A stretch of DNA of 64,000 nucleotides from Brevibacterium renqingii. Its GTDB lineage: Bacteria > Actinomycetota > Actinomycetes > Actinomycetales > Brevibacteriaceae. Location: positions 1-64,000 of the forward strand of contig NZ_JADBHF010000009.1 of assembly GCF_017808105.1 (NCBI RefSeq), given 5' to 3'. A program made the position numbers and the translations under genes. The notes under the pieces are model-generated. The model did no database searches. It saw only the letters and a program-made list of their open reading frames with translations, and was not told the DNA's origin. Shown here piece by piece: positions 40,148 through 49,682 of this stretch (within the stretch, counting starts at the first letter, position 1; each line of letters starts with the position of its first letter).

Positions 40148-40972
40148 TCAGAGCTCGACCTGGCGGTTGACGTCTTTGTAGAGCAGGTAACGGAATCGTC
40201 CCGGTCCCCCGGCGTAGCAGGCCTGCGGACAGAAGGCGCGCATCGAGATGAAATCGCCTTCCTGGACCTCGACCCAGTCGCCGTTGAGCCGGTAGACGGC
40301 CTTGCCCTCGAGCACGTAGAGACCGTGCTCCATCTCGTGCGTCTCCGCGAACGGAATGACCGCCCCGGCTTCGAAGGTGACGATGTTGACGTGCATGTCA
40401 TAGGCCAGGTCGTCGGGGTCGAGCGGACGAGTGGTCCGCCAGCGCCCGTCGGTGCCCGGCATCGGGGAGGGTTCGACGTCGACCTCGTTGCCGAACTTCG
40501 CCTCCGGCGTCAGCCCGGCCACCGGCTGATAGCGCTTGCGCACCCAGTGGAAGCGGGCCGCCTCGGTGCCGGTCGACTTCGCACTCCAGGTCGAACCGGC
40601 GGGCAGGAAGGCGAAACCGCCGGGGGTCAGCGTGTGGGTCTGTCCCTCGTGCGTGATGTCGAGCTGGCCGGCCATGACGAAGAGGAACCCCTCGACCTCG
40701 GGCTGCGGTTCGGGGGCGTCGGAGCCTCCGCCGGGTGCCACTTCGAGGATGGTCTGGGAGAACGTCACCGCTCCGCCGGCCACCGGCTTGCTGAGCACCC
40801 ATGACCTCGTCCCGGTCCATTCGGGCAGGTTCGAGGTGACGATGTCGCGCAGCACCCCGCGTGGGATGACCGTATAGGCCTCGGTCACCAGCGCCCGGTC
40901 GGTGAGCAGATCCGACTGCGGCGGGTGGCCGCCTGTCGGCGCCCAGTAGGTGTAGGGGTCGGTCGTCGTCAT
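40148..40972 (-). CDS. allE: (S)-ureidoglycine aminohydrolase
   Basis: Bicupin enzyme of 274 residues that releases ammonia from (S)-ureidoglycine to give (S)-ureidoglycolate in allantoin breakdown. The C-terminal cupin contains the Mn ligands as in plant UGlyAH: Glu and two His in AETHEMEHGLYVLEGKA near 208-224 and a Gln in FCPQACYAGG near 250. The N-terminal cupin region (about 60-135) is also intact. It is the last gene of the malic enzyme - DUF6986 - allE run. The enzyme making its substrate (allantoate amidohydrolase) is not in this window. Confidence 0.9.
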   Translation of the reverse strand: MTTTDPYTYWAPTGGHPPQSDLLTDRALVTEAYTVIPRGVLRDIVTSNLPEWTGTRSWVLSKPVAGGAVTFSQTILEVAPGGGSDAPEPQPEVEGFLFVMAGQLDITHEGQTHTLTPGGFAFLPAGSTWSAKSTGTEAARFHWVRKRYQPVAGLTPEAKFGNEVDVEPSPMPGTDGRWRTTRPLDPDDLAYDMHVNIVTFEAGAVIPFAETHEMEHGLYVLEGKAVYRLNGDWVEVQEGDFISMRAFCPQACYAGGPGRFRYLLYKDVNRQVEL

Positions 40973-41032
40973 CGGTGGGTTCTCCTTCGTTTCGTGGTGT
41001 CGCTCGAACGGTTCGTGGCGGGTCCGGAGGCC

Positions 41033-42340
41033 TCAGTTCGGGGAGCCGGTGCGGGCGAGGTTCTCGAGCTCGCCGAGGCTGAGGTTCGTCCGCGTGGTGA
41101 CGAATTCCTCGGTATGGGCCCCGCAGGCGAGGCCACGGCTGAGATAGCGGGCAAGTGCCTTCGCGGTGGCGGGCTCGTCGAGCACCGTCGAGTCCTCCTT
41201 GAACACGTAGTTGCGCAGGCGCTGCGCGGCTTTGGGGCCGCCCTCGCGGTAGAACGCGAAGGTCGCGAGGAAGCGGGTCGGCAGCTGGTGCGGGTGGAGG
41301 TCCCAGCCCTGGTAGATGCCGCGTTTGAGGTGACGGCGGACGAGACTCGCGTGCAGGCTCCACGCCCGGTGGACGTCCTCGGGCTCACCCAGGGGCAGGA
41401 TGTTCGTCGAGCCGTCGGAGAGGTGGACACCGGTGCCTGCGACGGCGAGCATCATCTGGTTCTTCGCGAAGTCGGCCACGGGGTGGTCCATCGCCTGGTA
41501 GGCCGCGGCCACTCCGATGGAGGCCGAGTAGTCGTAGGTGCCGTAGTGCAGGGAGGTGACCCGGCCGGCCCCCGCGTGCAGGGCCGGGGCCAGGGGCACG
41601 GTGCCGTCGGCGCCGAGGACGAGCTGCGGGGTCTCGACCTGGATCTCGAAGGTGACGGACCCCTCGGCCAGACCGTGCCGGGCCTCGATGTCGCGGCAGG
41701 CGAGCACCATGGCCCTGACCTGGTCGACGGTGCTGACCTTGGGCAGGGTGAGCACGAGGTTGGCCGGCAGGGAGCCGTTGGCGGCGAGCACCTCGGCGAG
41801 GAAGCGGTCGAGAGTGCGCAGCCCCCGGGCCCGGGTCGGCTCCTCCATGCATTTGAAGCGGATGCCGTAGAAAGCCGGCGCTGCGGTCTCGGACTGCCCG
41901 GCCACCGCGTCGCGGGCGGCGCGGGCGACCCACTCGTCCTCTGCCTCGTCACCCTGGTCGCCGAAGCCGTCCTCGAAGTCGATGCGGAGGTCCTCGATCG
42001 GTTCGCGCCGCAGCTTCGAGGTCACCGCCTCGGCGAGCAGATCGGCTTCTCGCGCGACCTGGTGCAGACTCGGCATCTGCCCTCCGGCCTGCGGACCCGC
42101 TTCCTTCCGGGCGGCGGTGATGACCCGTTCGGCCAGCTGCAGCATGCCGCCGTGCGCATCGACGAAGTCCAATGCCTGCTCGCCCCAGCTGCGGGGCAGG
42201 TCCGGAGTCGAGAGATGCCCGGGAACGTAGACGGTGTGCACCGGCTGGCGCACATCACGCTCCCCCGGATAGCGGGTGGCCAGAAGCTCATCCGTGTCCT
42301 TGAGCAGCGAATCGATGTCGGCCAGGGTTGTTTGTTCCAC
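41033..42340 (-). CDS. DUF6986 protein, HpcH/HpaI aldolase - citrate lyase superfamily
   Basis: 435 residues. The core looks like a metal-dependent TIM barrel of the aldolase/citrate-lyase/malate-synthase superfamily. DLRIDFEDGFGDQGDEAEDEWVA near 118-140 carries an acidic metal-site-like cluster, SVTFEIQVETPQLVLG near 230-245 carries another Glu, and TSLHYGTYDYSASIGVAAAYQAMDHP is near 265-290. I know of no established activity. Its place between malic enzyme and allE in a purine operon suggests it condenses or cleaves a C2 acid such as glyoxylate, possibly with acetyl-CoA to malate. That is inference. Confidence 0.72.
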   Translation of the reverse strand: MEQTTLADIDSLLKDTDELLATRYPGERDVRQPVHTVYVPGHLSTPDLPRSWGEQALDFVDAHGGMLQLAERVITAARKEAGPQAGGQMPSLHQVAREADLLAEAVTSKLRREPIEDLRIDFEDGFGDQGDEAEDEWVARAARDAVAGQSETAAPAFYGIRFKCMEEPTRARGLRTLDRFLAEVLAANGSLPANLVLTLPKVSTVDQVRAMVLACRDIEARHGLAEGSVTFEIQVETPQLVLGADGTVPLAPALHAGAGRVTSLHYGTYDYSASIGVAAAYQAMDHPVADFAKNQMMLAVAGTGVHLSDGSTNILPLGEPEDVHRAWSLHASLVRRHLKRGIYQGWDLHPHQLPTRFLATFAFYREGGPKAAQRLRNYVFKEDSTVLDEPATAKALARYLSRGLACGAHTEEFVTTRTNLSLGELENLARTGSPN

Positions 42341-42360
42341 TTTTCACATTCTCTTTCTCT

Positions 42361-42401
42361 GCACAGGTGACATCGGCTAGGCGGCGGCGCCGAGCCTGTG
42401 C
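42361..42401. other. Intergenic hairpin between malic enzyme and DUF6986 genes
   Basis: GCACAGG (42361-42367) pairs with CCTGTGC (42395-42401), with inner CGGC/GCCG pairing. It lies in the 100-bp gap inside an apparent operon, just upstream of the DUF6986 start. It could be a partial terminator, a processing site or an RNA structure tuning expression. Confidence 0.4.
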
Positions 42402-42440
42402 TCATTGTCTCTCATTCTCCCCGCCCGGGCACGGCGACGC

Positions 42441-43820
42441 TCAGGAGGACACCGCGGCCACAGCCTCGGCGACCTTCTTCGCCACCTCGGGATCGAAGAC
42501 CGAGGGGATGACGTAGCCGGGATGCAGTTCGTCGGCCGGGATGCAGTCGGCGATCGCATCGGCGGCCGCGACCATGATGTTCTCGTCGATATCGCGGGCC
42601 TCGGCGTCGAGCAGACCGCGGAAGATGCCCGGGAAGGCGAGCACGTTGTTGATCTGGTTCGGGTAGTCGCTGCGTCCGGTGGCGACGACGGCCGCGTGCT
42701 TCAGGGCCTCGGCCGGGTCCACCTCGGGGTCCGGGTTGGCCATGGCGAAGACAAGGGCATCGGAGTTCATCGCCTGGATGTCGCTGCCGTCGAGGACGTT
42801 GGGGGCGGAGACGCCGATGAACGCGTCGGCGCCGACGACGGCCTCATTGAGGGTGCCTTCGAAGCCCTCGGGGTTCGTGTTGGCCTGCAGCCACACCTTG
42901 TGGTCGGTGTCGACCTTCGAGTTCGGTCCGATGGCCCCGTCACGGCCGCAGGCGATGATGTTCTTCGCCCCGGCGACCTGGAGCAGGCGGATGATGGCGT
43001 TGCCGGCCGCTCCGACTCCGGAGACGACGATGCGCAGGTCCTCGATCTGCTTGCCCACGACCTTGAGCGCATTCTTCAGCGCGGCGAGGGTGACGACGCC
43101 GGTGCCGTGCTGGTCGTCGTGGAAGACGGGGATGTCGAGTTCTTCGCGCAGCCGAGCCTCGATCTCGAAGCAGCGCGGAGCGGCGATGTCCTCGAGGTTG
43201 ATGCCGCCGTAGGCCGGTGCGATGGCCTTGCAGATGGAGATGATCTCCTCGGTGTCCTTCGTGTCCAGGGCCACCGGCCAGGCGTCGACGTCGGCGAACT
43301 GCTTGAACAGCACGGCCTTGCCCTCCATCACCGGCATGGCTGCCTCGGGCCCGATGTCGCCGAGGCCGAGCACCGCGGTTCCGTCGGTGACCACGGCGAC
43401 GGTGTTGCGTTTGATCGTCAGACGGCGGGCGTCCTCCTTGTTCTCCGCGATCGCCTTGCAGACGCGGGCCACGCCCGGGGTGTAGGCGCGGGAGAGGTCA
43501 TCGCGGTTGCGCAGGGGCACCTTGGGGGCGGATTCGAGTTTGCCGCCGAGGTGGAGCAGGAAGGTCCGGTCGGAGACCTTGCGGACCTCGACGCCGGGCA
43601 GCGCCTCGAGCGCTTCGGAGACCTCCTCGGCGTGGGCGACGTCGCGGGTGTCGGCGCTGACGTCGATGATGACGGTGTGCGGTGTCGATTCCACGACGTC
43701 GAGGCCGGTCACGCCGGCTCCGGTCGCTGCGGCAGCGGCGACGAGGTCCGAGGTCGCGGACTGTCCGACCGCGGTGCTGACGCGAAGGGTGATGGAGTAT
43801 CCGGGACTGGTGGCAGCCAT
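42441..43820 (-). CDS. NAD(P)-dependent malic enzyme with N-terminal ACT domain
   Basis: 459 residues. An ACT-like regulatory domain (about 6-85: YSITLRVST...[12 protein letters not shown]) precedes the malic enzyme core. The core has [25 protein letters not shown] near 130-155, the metal/substrate region [20 protein letters not shown] near 212-231 and the Rossmann motif [13 protein letters not shown] near 242. It decarboxylates malate to pyruvate. The ATG at 43820 follows GGGAGG; a TTG two codons earlier is possible. It is head of the minus-strand run and divergent from the IclR gene. Confidence 0.92.
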   Translation of the reverse strand: MAATSPGYSITLRVSTAVGQSATSDLVAAAAATGAGVTGLDVVESTPHTVIIDVSADTRDVAHAEEVSEALEALPGVEVRKVSDRTFLLHLGGKLESAPKVPLRNRDDLSRAYTPGVARVCKAIAENKEDARRLTIKRNTVAVVTDGTAVLGLGDIGPEAAMPVMEGKAVLFKQFADVDAWPVALDTKDTEEIISICKAIAPAYGGINLEDIAAPRCFEIEARLREELDIPVFHDDQHGTGVVTLAALKNALKVVGKQIEDLRIVVSGVGAAGNAIIRLLQVAGAKNIIACGRDGAIGPNSKVDTDHKVWLQANTNPEGFEGTLNEAVVGADAFIGVSAPNVLDGSDIQAMNSDALVFAMANPDPEVDPAEALKHAAVVATGRSDYPNQINNVLAFPGIFRGLLDAEARDIDENIMVAAADAIADCIPADELHPGYVIPSVFDPEVAKKVAEAVAAVSS

Positions 43821-43844
43821 GAGCAATATCCTCCCTGATATTGG

Positions 43845-43860
43845 TTTTCCGTATTATGGA
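43845..43860. promoter_or_regulatory. Operator-like dyad upstream of malic enzyme
   Basis: TTTTCCGTATTATGGA, 24 bp upstream of the malic enzyme start, matches the TTCC-N7-GGAA form seen perfectly at 56544-56558. It is followed by a degenerate GGAT-N6-TTCT continuation. It is a probable binding site for the adjacent IclR-type regulator. Confidence 0.6.
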
Positions 43861-43903
43861 TAGTAACTTCTACCTAGCGGAAATTCTAGCCGAGGCATCG
43901 CAA

Positions 43904-43929
43904 TCTGGAAACTTTCTTCCATTTCCAGA
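43904..43929. promoter_or_regulatory. Operator-like dyad upstream of the IclR gene
   Basis: A palindrome opening TCTGGAAA and closing TTTCCAGA encloses GGAAACTTTCTTCC (GGAA-N6-TTCC). The 17-mer TCTGGAAACTTTCTTCC recurs exactly upstream of glycerate kinase at 49577-49593. The position, 55 bp before the regulator's start, suggests autoregulation. Confidence 0.65.
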
Positions 43930-43984
43930 CTAGACTGAACGGAAGTTTCACCGCCGAAACTCACTTACTGAAGAAGGAACATCG

Positions 43985-44770
43985 ATGAGCAGCAAGGACA
44001 CGAAGACTCCCGCGATCCGCCAATCGAAGGGCGGAGTCCAGTCCGTCGAGCGCGCCTTCGGACTGCTCGAGTGCATCGCGAACTCCTCCGGATCGGCGAC
44101 GCTCAGCCATATCGCCGCCGATGTCAACCTGCCCCTGCCGACGATCCACCGCCTGCTGAATACTCTGGTCAACCTCGGTGTGGTGCGCCAGCTTCCCAAC
44201 CGCGGCTACGCCCTCGGCCCGGGACTCGTCCGTCTGGGCAACCTCGCCGGGGCCCAGCTGGGCGCGATCGCACGGCCCTATCTGCGCACCCTCGTGGAGG
44301 AGCTGGGCGAGTCCGCGAACGTCGCGACCCTCGACGGAGACATGATCGTCTACGTCGACCAGGTCTCCTCCGAGAGACAGATGCGGATGTTCACCGAGGT
44401 CGGGCGCCGCACCCATATGCACGACACGGGGGTCGGCAAGGCCATCCTCGCCGAGCTCGACGCCGAGCAGGTCCGCCACATCGTCACCACCGCGGGGATG
44501 CCGACGCCGACCGAGTACAGCATCGGCAGCATCGCGGACCTCGAGGCCGAACTCGAGCGCATCCGGCAGCGCGGCTACGCCATCGACGAGCAGGAGCAGG
44601 AGCTCGGGGTCCGCTGCTTCGCGATGTCGATCCCCGATGCCCCCGCTCCCCTGGCGATCTCCGTGTCCGGTCCGATCAGCCGCGTCGACCAGGACTTCGC
44701 CGACCGGGCCGTGCCCCTGCTGCGTTCGGCGGCCACTCAGATCTCCGAGGACATGCGCGGCGGCGCCTAG
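43985..44770 (+). CDS. IclR-family transcriptional regulator (AllR-like)
   Basis: 261 residues. An N-terminal winged helix-turn-helix (about 17-75: SVERAFGLLECIANSSGSATLSHIA..., LPLPTIHRLLNTLV) is followed by the IclR ligand-binding domain (about 85-258) with MHDTGVGKAILAEL near 141. Divergent from the malic enzyme run and in the middle of a purine/glyoxylate cluster, it is the obvious candidate regulator. By analogy with AllR proteins, glyoxylate or allantoin-derived compounds may be the effector (inference). A ribosome site GAAGGAAC precedes the ATG. Confidence 0.9.
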   Translation: MSSKDTKTPAIRQSKGGVQSVERAFGLLECIANSSGSATLSHIAADVNLPLPTIHRLLNTLVNLGVVRQLPNRGYALGPGLVRLGNLAGAQLGAIARPYLRTLVEELGESANVATLDGDMIVYVDQVSSERQMRMFTEVGRRTHMHDTGVGKAILAELDAEQVRHIVTTAGMPTPTEYSIGSIADLEAELERIRQRGYAIDEQEQELGVRCFAMSIPDAPAPLAISVSGPISRVDQDFADRAVPLLRSAATQISEDMRGGA

Positions 44771-44798
44771 ACCGCCCCGCCCCTTCCGCGGGACTGAT

Positions 44799-47534
44799 TC
44801 AGGAATCGCCTCCGGCGGTGCCCGAAGTGCCTGCGGTGACCTCGCCGAGGCGGTACCTCTTCGCGGCCTCGACCGGCGCACTCGCATCCACCTCGCCGCG
44901 GTCGGCGAGCAGCTGCAGCGTGCGCACGACCATGGAATGCGCGTCGGTCTTGAAGTGCCGGCGCGCGGCGGCTCGCGTGTCCGAGAACCCGAATCCGTCC
45001 GCGCCGAGGGTGGCGAATTCCTGGGACAGGAAGGGACGGATGAGGTCGGGCTGGGTCGAGTCGAAGTCGCTCGTGGCCACGATCGGCCCGGCTTCGCCGC
45101 CGAGTCGCTGCCTGACATAGGGCGTGCGCGGCGCGGCTTCGACGTCGGTCAGCCTCGCGGCTTCGCACTCCAGGGCGTCCCGGCGCAGTTCGGCCCATGA
45201 GGTCACCGACCACACGGCGGCGTCGACGCCCCACTCCTGGGCGAGGATCCCCCGAGCCTCGAGCGCCCAGGGCACGGCGACCCCGGAGGCGAGCAGCTGC
45301 GCCTTCGGACCGGTGCCCTCGGCCGCCTCGGCGACCCGGTGGATGCCCTTGAGGATGCCCTCGACGTCGACGTCCTCGGGTTCGGCCGGCTGGAGCATCG
45401 GCTCGTTGTACACCGTGAGGTAGTACATGACGTTGCGGGCGTCCTCGCCGAGGTCGTGCTCGCCGTACATCCGGTGCAGCCCGTCGCGGACGATGTGGCC
45501 GATCTCGTATCCGTAGGCCGGGTCAAAGACGCGCACGGCCGGGTTCGTCGCTGCCAGCACCGGCGAGTGTCCGTCGGCGTGCTGCAGCCCCTCGCCGGTC
45601 AGAGTGGTCCGCCCGGCGGTGGCGCCGATGATGAATCCGCGCGTCATCTGGTCGCCGGCGGCCCAGAAGGCGTCGCCGGTGCGCTGGAAGCCGAACATCG
45701 AGTAGAACACGTAGATCGGGATCATCGGTTCGCCGTGCGTGGAGTACGCAGTCCCGGCGGCGGTGAAGCCCGCGGCCGCTCCGGCCTCGTTGATGCCGAC
45801 ATGGAGCAGCTGACCGGAGGTCGCCTCCTTGTAGGAGAGGAAGAGCTCGCGGTCGACGGCGAGGTAGTTCTGTCCGTTCGGATTGTAGATCTTCGCGGTC
45901 GGGAAGAACGCGTCGATGCCGAAGGTCCGCGCCTCATCGGGGATGATCGGCACGATCCGCTCGCCCAGGCCCTTCTCACGCATGAGGTCCTTGAGCAGGC
46001 GGACGAAGGCCATGGTCGTCGCCGCCTTCTGCTGCCCCGAACCCTTCTTCGTCTGCGCGAAGGCCTTGTCGGAGGCCGCTGGCAGGGTCACCGAGGAGTT
46101 CTCAGGTCTGCGTGCGGGCAGGAAGCCGCCGAGGTCCCGGCGGCGCTCGAGCATGTACCGGATCTCCTCGGAGTCGTTGCCCGGGTGGTAGTAGGGCACC
46201 GCGTAGGGATCGTCGTCGATGACCTTGTCGCTGATCGGGATGTCCATCCGGTCGCGGAAGGCCTTGATGTCCGCGGCGGTGAACTTCTTCATCTGGTGGG
46301 TGGCGTTGCGCGACTCGAACGTCGTGCCCAGACCATAGCCCTTGACCGTCTGGACGAGGACGACAGTGGGCCTGCCGTCCGTCTCGACGGCGCGCTGGTA
46401 GGCGGCGAAGACCTTGTGGTAGTCGTGCCCGCCGCGCTTGAGGTTCCAGATGTCGTCATCGCTCAGGTGCTCGACGAGGCCCTTGGTCACCGGCGAACGT
46501 CCGAAGAAGTTGTCGCGGATGAACCCGCCGGACTCGGCCTTGAAGGTCTGGTAGTCGCCGTCGAGGGTCTCGTTCATGATGCGCACGAGCTCGCCGGTGC
46601 GGTCGGCGTCGAGCAGAGAGTCCCATTCGCGTCCCCACAGCACCTTGATGACGTTCCATCCGGCACCGGTGAAGGTCGCTTCGAGCTCCTGGACGATCTT
46701 GCCGTTGCCGCGGACCGGCCCGTCGAGGCGCTGGAGGTTGCAGTTGATGACGAAGGTGAGGTTGTCCAGTCCTTCGTTCGCCGCCAGCTGCAGGGCCCCG
46801 CGCGATTCGGGTTCGTCCATCTCCCCGTCGCCGAGGAAGGCCCACACCCGCTGATCGGACGTGTCTTTGATGCCCCGGTTGTGCAGGTAGCGATTCATCT
46901 GCGCCTGGTAGATCGCGTTGATCGGCCCCAGGCCCATCGACACGGTCGGGAACTGCCAGAATTCGGGCATGAGCCGCGGATGCGGGTACGAGCTCAGCCC
47001 GTGCGGGGCCTTCGAGGCCTCCTGCCGGAACCCGTCGAGGTCGGCCTCGCTCAGCCGTCCCTCGAGGAAGGCGCGAGCGTACATGCCCGGGGAGGCGTGG
47101 CCCTGGAAGAAGACCTGGTCGCCGCCGCCCGGGTGGTCCTGGCCGCGGAAGAAGTTGTTGAACCCGATCTCGTAGAGCGTCGCCGCTCCGGCGTAGGTCG
47201 AGATGTGGCCGCCGACGGAGATCTCCGGCCGCTGTGCGCGGTGGACGAGCATGGCCGCGTTCCAGCGCAGCCATCTGCGGTATCTGCGTTCGATGCGCTC
47301 GTCGCCGGGGTAGGTCGGTTCCTGATCGGCGGGGATGGTGTTGACGTAGTCGGTGGTGGTGACCTTGGGCTGGGCCACGGAGTTCGTGGCCGCGCGCCGG
47401 CGCAGAGCATCCATGATCTCGCTGGCACGGAGGGTGCCGCGTTCGCTGACGAGTCCCTCCCAGGACTCGAGCCATTCATCGACCTCTTCGTCGGTGGTGA
47501 TTCTCGGGATCGCCGAGGTGGTGTCCTGTGTCAT
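44799..47534 (-). CDS. aceE: Pyruvate dehydrogenase E1 component (homodimeric)
   Basis: 911 residues, full length for the homodimeric ThDP-dependent E1. The thiamine motif is [12 protein letters not shown]...[16 protein letters not shown] near 238-280, [31 protein letters not shown] is near 124-155, and the conserved [21 protein letters not shown] is near 585-605. It decarboxylates pyruvate for the acetyl-CoA-forming complex. It sits 77 bp behind urate oxidase in the same orientation, and no E2 or E3 gene is nearby, which is odd for central metabolism. It may be the cell's only aceE or a paralogue serving glyoxylate oxidation. Confidence 0.93.
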   Translation of the reverse strand: MTQDTTSAIPRITTDEEVDEWLESWEGLVSERGTLRASEIMDALRRRAATNSVAQPKVTTTDYVNTIPADQEPTYPGDERIERRYRRWLRWNAAMLVHRAQRPEISVGGHISTYAGAATLYEIGFNNFFRGQDHPGGGDQVFFQGHASPGMYARAFLEGRLSEADLDGFRQEASKAPHGLSSYPHPRLMPEFWQFPTVSMGLGPINAIYQAQMNRYLHNRGIKDTSDQRVWAFLGDGEMDEPESRGALQLAANEGLDNLTFVINCNLQRLDGPVRGNGKIVQELEATFTGAGWNVIKVLWGREWDSLLDADRTGELVRIMNETLDGDYQTFKAESGGFIRDNFFGRSPVTKGLVEHLSDDDIWNLKRGGHDYHKVFAAYQRAVETDGRPTVVLVQTVKGYGLGTTFESRNATHQMKKFTAADIKAFRDRMDIPISDKVIDDDPYAVPYYHPGNDSEEIRYMLERRRDLGGFLPARRPENSSVTLPAASDKAFAQTKKGSGQQKAATTMAFVRLLKDLMREKGLGERIVPIIPDEARTFGIDAFFPTAKIYNPNGQNYLAVDRELFLSYKEATSGQLLHVGINEAGAAAGFTAAGTAYSTHGEPMIPIYVFYSMFGFQRTGDAFWAAGDQMTRGFIIGATAGRTTLTGEGLQHADGHSPVLAATNPAVRVFDPAYGYEIGHIVRDGLHRMYGEHDLGEDARNVMYYLTVYNEPMLQPAEPEDVDVEGILKGIHRVAEAAEGTGPKAQLLASGVAVPWALEARGILAQEWGVDAAVWSVTSWAELRRDALECEAARLTDVEAAPRTPYVRQRLGGEAGPIVATSDFDSTQPDLIRPFLSQEFATLGADGFGFSDTRAAARRHFKTDAHSMVVRTLQLLADRGEVDASAPVEAAKRYRLGEVTAGTSGTAGGDS

Positions 47535-47611
47535 TGCGGGGTTTTCCTTCTCACGGGGTTCCGGGCTCCCAGAGCGGCGCCCTGGAAGCCCGGAGATGGA
47601 AATTTCCGAAC

Positions 47612-48496
47612 TCAGCAGAAGCCGGCGATCTGCGCCCAGGCCTCCTTGTTCTCCTCGACGCCGTCGCGGGTGAAGGTGGCCTCGATGAGGCCGTAGGGAC
47701 GGTCGGCGACGATGAAGACCTCGTTCGGGTTCTCCAGCCCGAAGCGCTCGATGTCGTAGAGGAAGTGGTGCTTGTTCGGGCAGGAGAAGCGGATCTCGTC
47801 GATCTCCGGCACGGCCTCGATGACCTTCTCACCCATCTGGTAGAGGGTGTGCTGGAGGGCATGCGAGTAGTGGTCGGTGAACGAATCGAGGATGATCTCC
47901 TTCACGCGGGTGTAGACGGCCTCGAAGTCGAGGTCCGTGGTGTTGTAGACCCAGCGTGTGGCGATGTCGGTGGCGAGGATCCGGTCCTCGGTCTCCGGCA
48001 GGGTCGTGTACTTGTCCTTCGGGTAGCCGACGAATCCGGATTCGGTCGTCTTGAGCACAGTGAGCCCGTAGAATCCCGAGATCAGCGTGTCCTTGTCGCC
48101 GTCGCGGGTGAGCACCGCGGTGCGCACCTCGGGGGCGGACTTGAAGAACGAGTGGTTGTGGTCGTTGATGCGGTCCCAGCCGTATTCCTCGGCTGCCCAG
48201 CGTCCGCCGGTGACCCAGTCGAAGCTCGAGGTGAAGTGCTCGGCCAGGCCGAGGAGGAACTGCTCGGGCGAGCTCACGCCCAGTTCCTTGGCCTTGGCGA
48301 AGACCGTGTTCTTCTGCGTATCGGTGGCGACGACGTGTTCGTTGTTGCCCTCGGTGTGGGCGGTCTCGAAGTCGCCCCACAGCTGCGAGGTGACGTTGAG
48401 GTCGCGCAGCTCATGGCGCTCCGAGTCGCGGTAGACCCTCATCAACCGGTTCTCCGCCTTGCCGTACTGGTTCGACGTCAGTTTGACCTTGCTCAT
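47612..48496 (-). CDS. uox: Urate oxidase (uricase)
   Basis: 294-residue cofactor-free enzyme turning urate and oxygen into 5-hydroxyisourate and H2O2. Catalytic Lys lies in [16 protein letters not shown] near 12, Thr in [19 protein letters not shown] near 56, and the second T-fold repeat has [16 protein letters not shown] near 251-266. The ATG giving MSKVKL follows AGGAG; the frame is open further upstream without a ribosome site. It lies 166 bp downstream of HIU hydrolase, the next enzyme of the pathway. No peroxisomal-type tail. Confidence 0.94.
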   Translation of the reverse strand: MSKVKLTSNQYGKAENRLMRVYRDSERHELRDLNVTSQLWGDFETAHTEGNNEHVVATDTQKNTVFAKAKELGVSSPEQFLLGLAEHFTSSFDWVTGGRWAAEEYGWDRINDHNHSFFKSAPEVRTAVLTRDGDKDTLISGFYGLTVLKTTESGFVGYPKDKYTTLPETEDRILATDIATRWVYNTTDLDFEAVYTRVKEIILDSFTDHYSHALQHTLYQMGEKVIEAVPEIDEIRFSCPNKHHFLYDIERFGLENPNEVFIVADRPYGLIEATFTRDGVEENKEAWAQIAGFC

Positions 48497-48662
48497 CTTC
48501 TTGCTCCTATAGCTCTTCGGCGCGCGGGCGCGCAGATGCGCCGCGAACGCCGTGACCAATCGATCTGCGAGGCCTGCCGGACACGGGTCCCGGTGGGCTT
48601 CGGCGGTTTGTTGAGGATCTGATCCTGCAGGGGGCCTGCTTCCCCTGATGTCTATAGGTGGC

Positions 48663-48986
48663 TCAGCTGCCGCGGTAGGTGCTGTAGGCGAAGGGGCTGA
48701 GCAGCAGCGGGATGTGGTAGTGCGCCTGTCCCGGCTGCACGGTGAAGTCGATCGTGACGACAGGGTGGAAATGGTCCTGGCCGCGGGCGGTGAAGTACTC
48801 GCCGGTGGCGAAGACGATCCGGTAGTCGCCCGGCTCGAGGTGCTCGGGTCCGAAGTCGGAGACCCGCCCGTTGTCGTCGGTGCGGGCCGAGACGATGACC
48901 TCGTCGCCGTCGAAGAGGGTGACCTCGAGGTTCGCGGCGGGGGTCCCGACGGTGGAGTCGAGGGCGTGGGCGGTGATGAAGCTCAT
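48663..48986 (-). CDS. 5-Hydroxyisourate hydrolase
   Basis: 107-residue transthyretin-like enzyme opening 5-hydroxyisourate to OHCU. Active-site His7 in FITAHALDSTVGTPA, HFHPVVTIDF near 71, and the diagnostic C-terminal YRGS. The start overlaps the stop of the OHCU decarboxylase by 4 bp, so the two enzymes that follow uricase are co-translated. Confidence 0.95.
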   Translation of the reverse strand: MSFITAHALDSTVGTPAANLEVTLFDGDEVIVSARTDDNGRVSDFGPEHLEPGDYRIVFATGEYFTARGQDHFHPVVTIDFTVQPGQAHYHIPLLLSPFAYSTYRGS

Positions 48987-49477
48987 GACAGGATTCCTTC
49001 GAGTCTCAGGGCTGCGATCTGGATCAGCTGCTCGCCGACCTCGACGTCCTCGTCCGCCTCGGTGTTGCCCATCCGCCTCTCGAGCTCGGACAGGATCTCT
49101 TCGGGCGTCCGACCTGCGGCGCGGATGAGGAAGACTCTGTCGAAGCGGTCCTCATAGGCCGAGTTGCCTGCGGCCAGTCGCGTCTGCACATCGTCGCCGA
49201 GAGCGCCGAGTCCGGCCTGCTCGCGGGAGGAATGGGCCGCCTCGGCGGAATCGCCTTTCGCCTTCTCCCCGATCCGGGGGTGGTGCGACATCGCGGAGTC
49301 GATCTCGTCGGCGCGCAGCGGGGAGGCGTCATCGCGGGCCGCGGCGAGTGCGGCCTCGCGGTCGGCGAAGGGCCGTGCGGCTACGACCGCTTCGATCCAG
49401 CGGTCGACGTCCAGGCACGGGCGCAGCACTTCCCGGGCCTCGTCGGCGGGGAGCCGATTGAACTCGGTCAGGTCCAC
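48983..49477 (-). CDS. OHCU decarboxylase
   Basis: 164-residue helical enzyme giving (S)-allantoin from 2-oxo-4-hydroxy-4-carboxy-5-ureidoimidazoline. The N-terminal FNRLPADEAREVLRPCL and the catalytic segment SHHPRIGEK near 66-74 are diagnostic. The GTG start follows GGAGG; the open frame running on for 600 codons upstream is antisense to glycerate kinase and not coding. It is the first gene of the uricase run. Confidence 0.93.
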   Translation of the reverse strand: MDLTEFNRLPADEAREVLRPCLDVDRWIEAVVAARPFADREAALAAARDDASPLRADEIDSAMSHHPRIGEKAKGDSAEAAHSSREQAGLGALGDDVQTRLAAGNSAYEDRFDRVFLIRAAGRTPEEILSELERRMGNTEADEDVEVGEQLIQIAALRLEGILS

Positions 49478-49499
49478 GATGACCTCCTTGGCTTTCGCG

Positions 49500-49520
49500 T
49501 TTCGGAATACTCTTTCCAAA
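49500..49520. promoter_or_regulatory. Operator-like dyad upstream of OHCU decarboxylase
   Basis: It contains GGAATACTCTTTCC, a GGAA-N6-TTCC dyad flanked by TTTC and AAA, 23 bp from the start codon of the uricase run. It shares arms and spacing with the sites at 43904, 49577 and 56555. Confidence 0.55.
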
Positions 49521-49576
49521 CAGATGCTTCGAGTCTGCTGTCCGCTCGACCCGATGTCAAATTGCTCACACGTTAT

Positions 49577-49607
49577 TCTGGAAACTTTCTTCCGTATTGT
49601 GGATAAT
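49577..49607. promoter_or_regulatory. Operator/promoter element upstream of glycerate kinase
   Basis: The 17-mer TCTGGAAACTTTCTTCC is identical to the one before the IclR gene. It continues as TTCC-GTATTGT-GGAT, and a -10-like GATAAT ends the element. Operator and promoter therefore overlap, consistent with repression. Confidence 0.65.
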
Positions 49608-49682
49608 GGTCTCTGGCGGTGTCGCGGTCCGTTCCGTGAGCGCCGCACCACCGCGATCACGACAATGAGGTTGAATGAGGTC

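Noticed and set aside
45339-47696. 785-codon plus-strand open frame across aceE
   Set aside because: It is antisense to a full-length AceE with intact thiamine motifs; its translation is low-complexity and matches no family. Long antisense frames are usual at this G+C.
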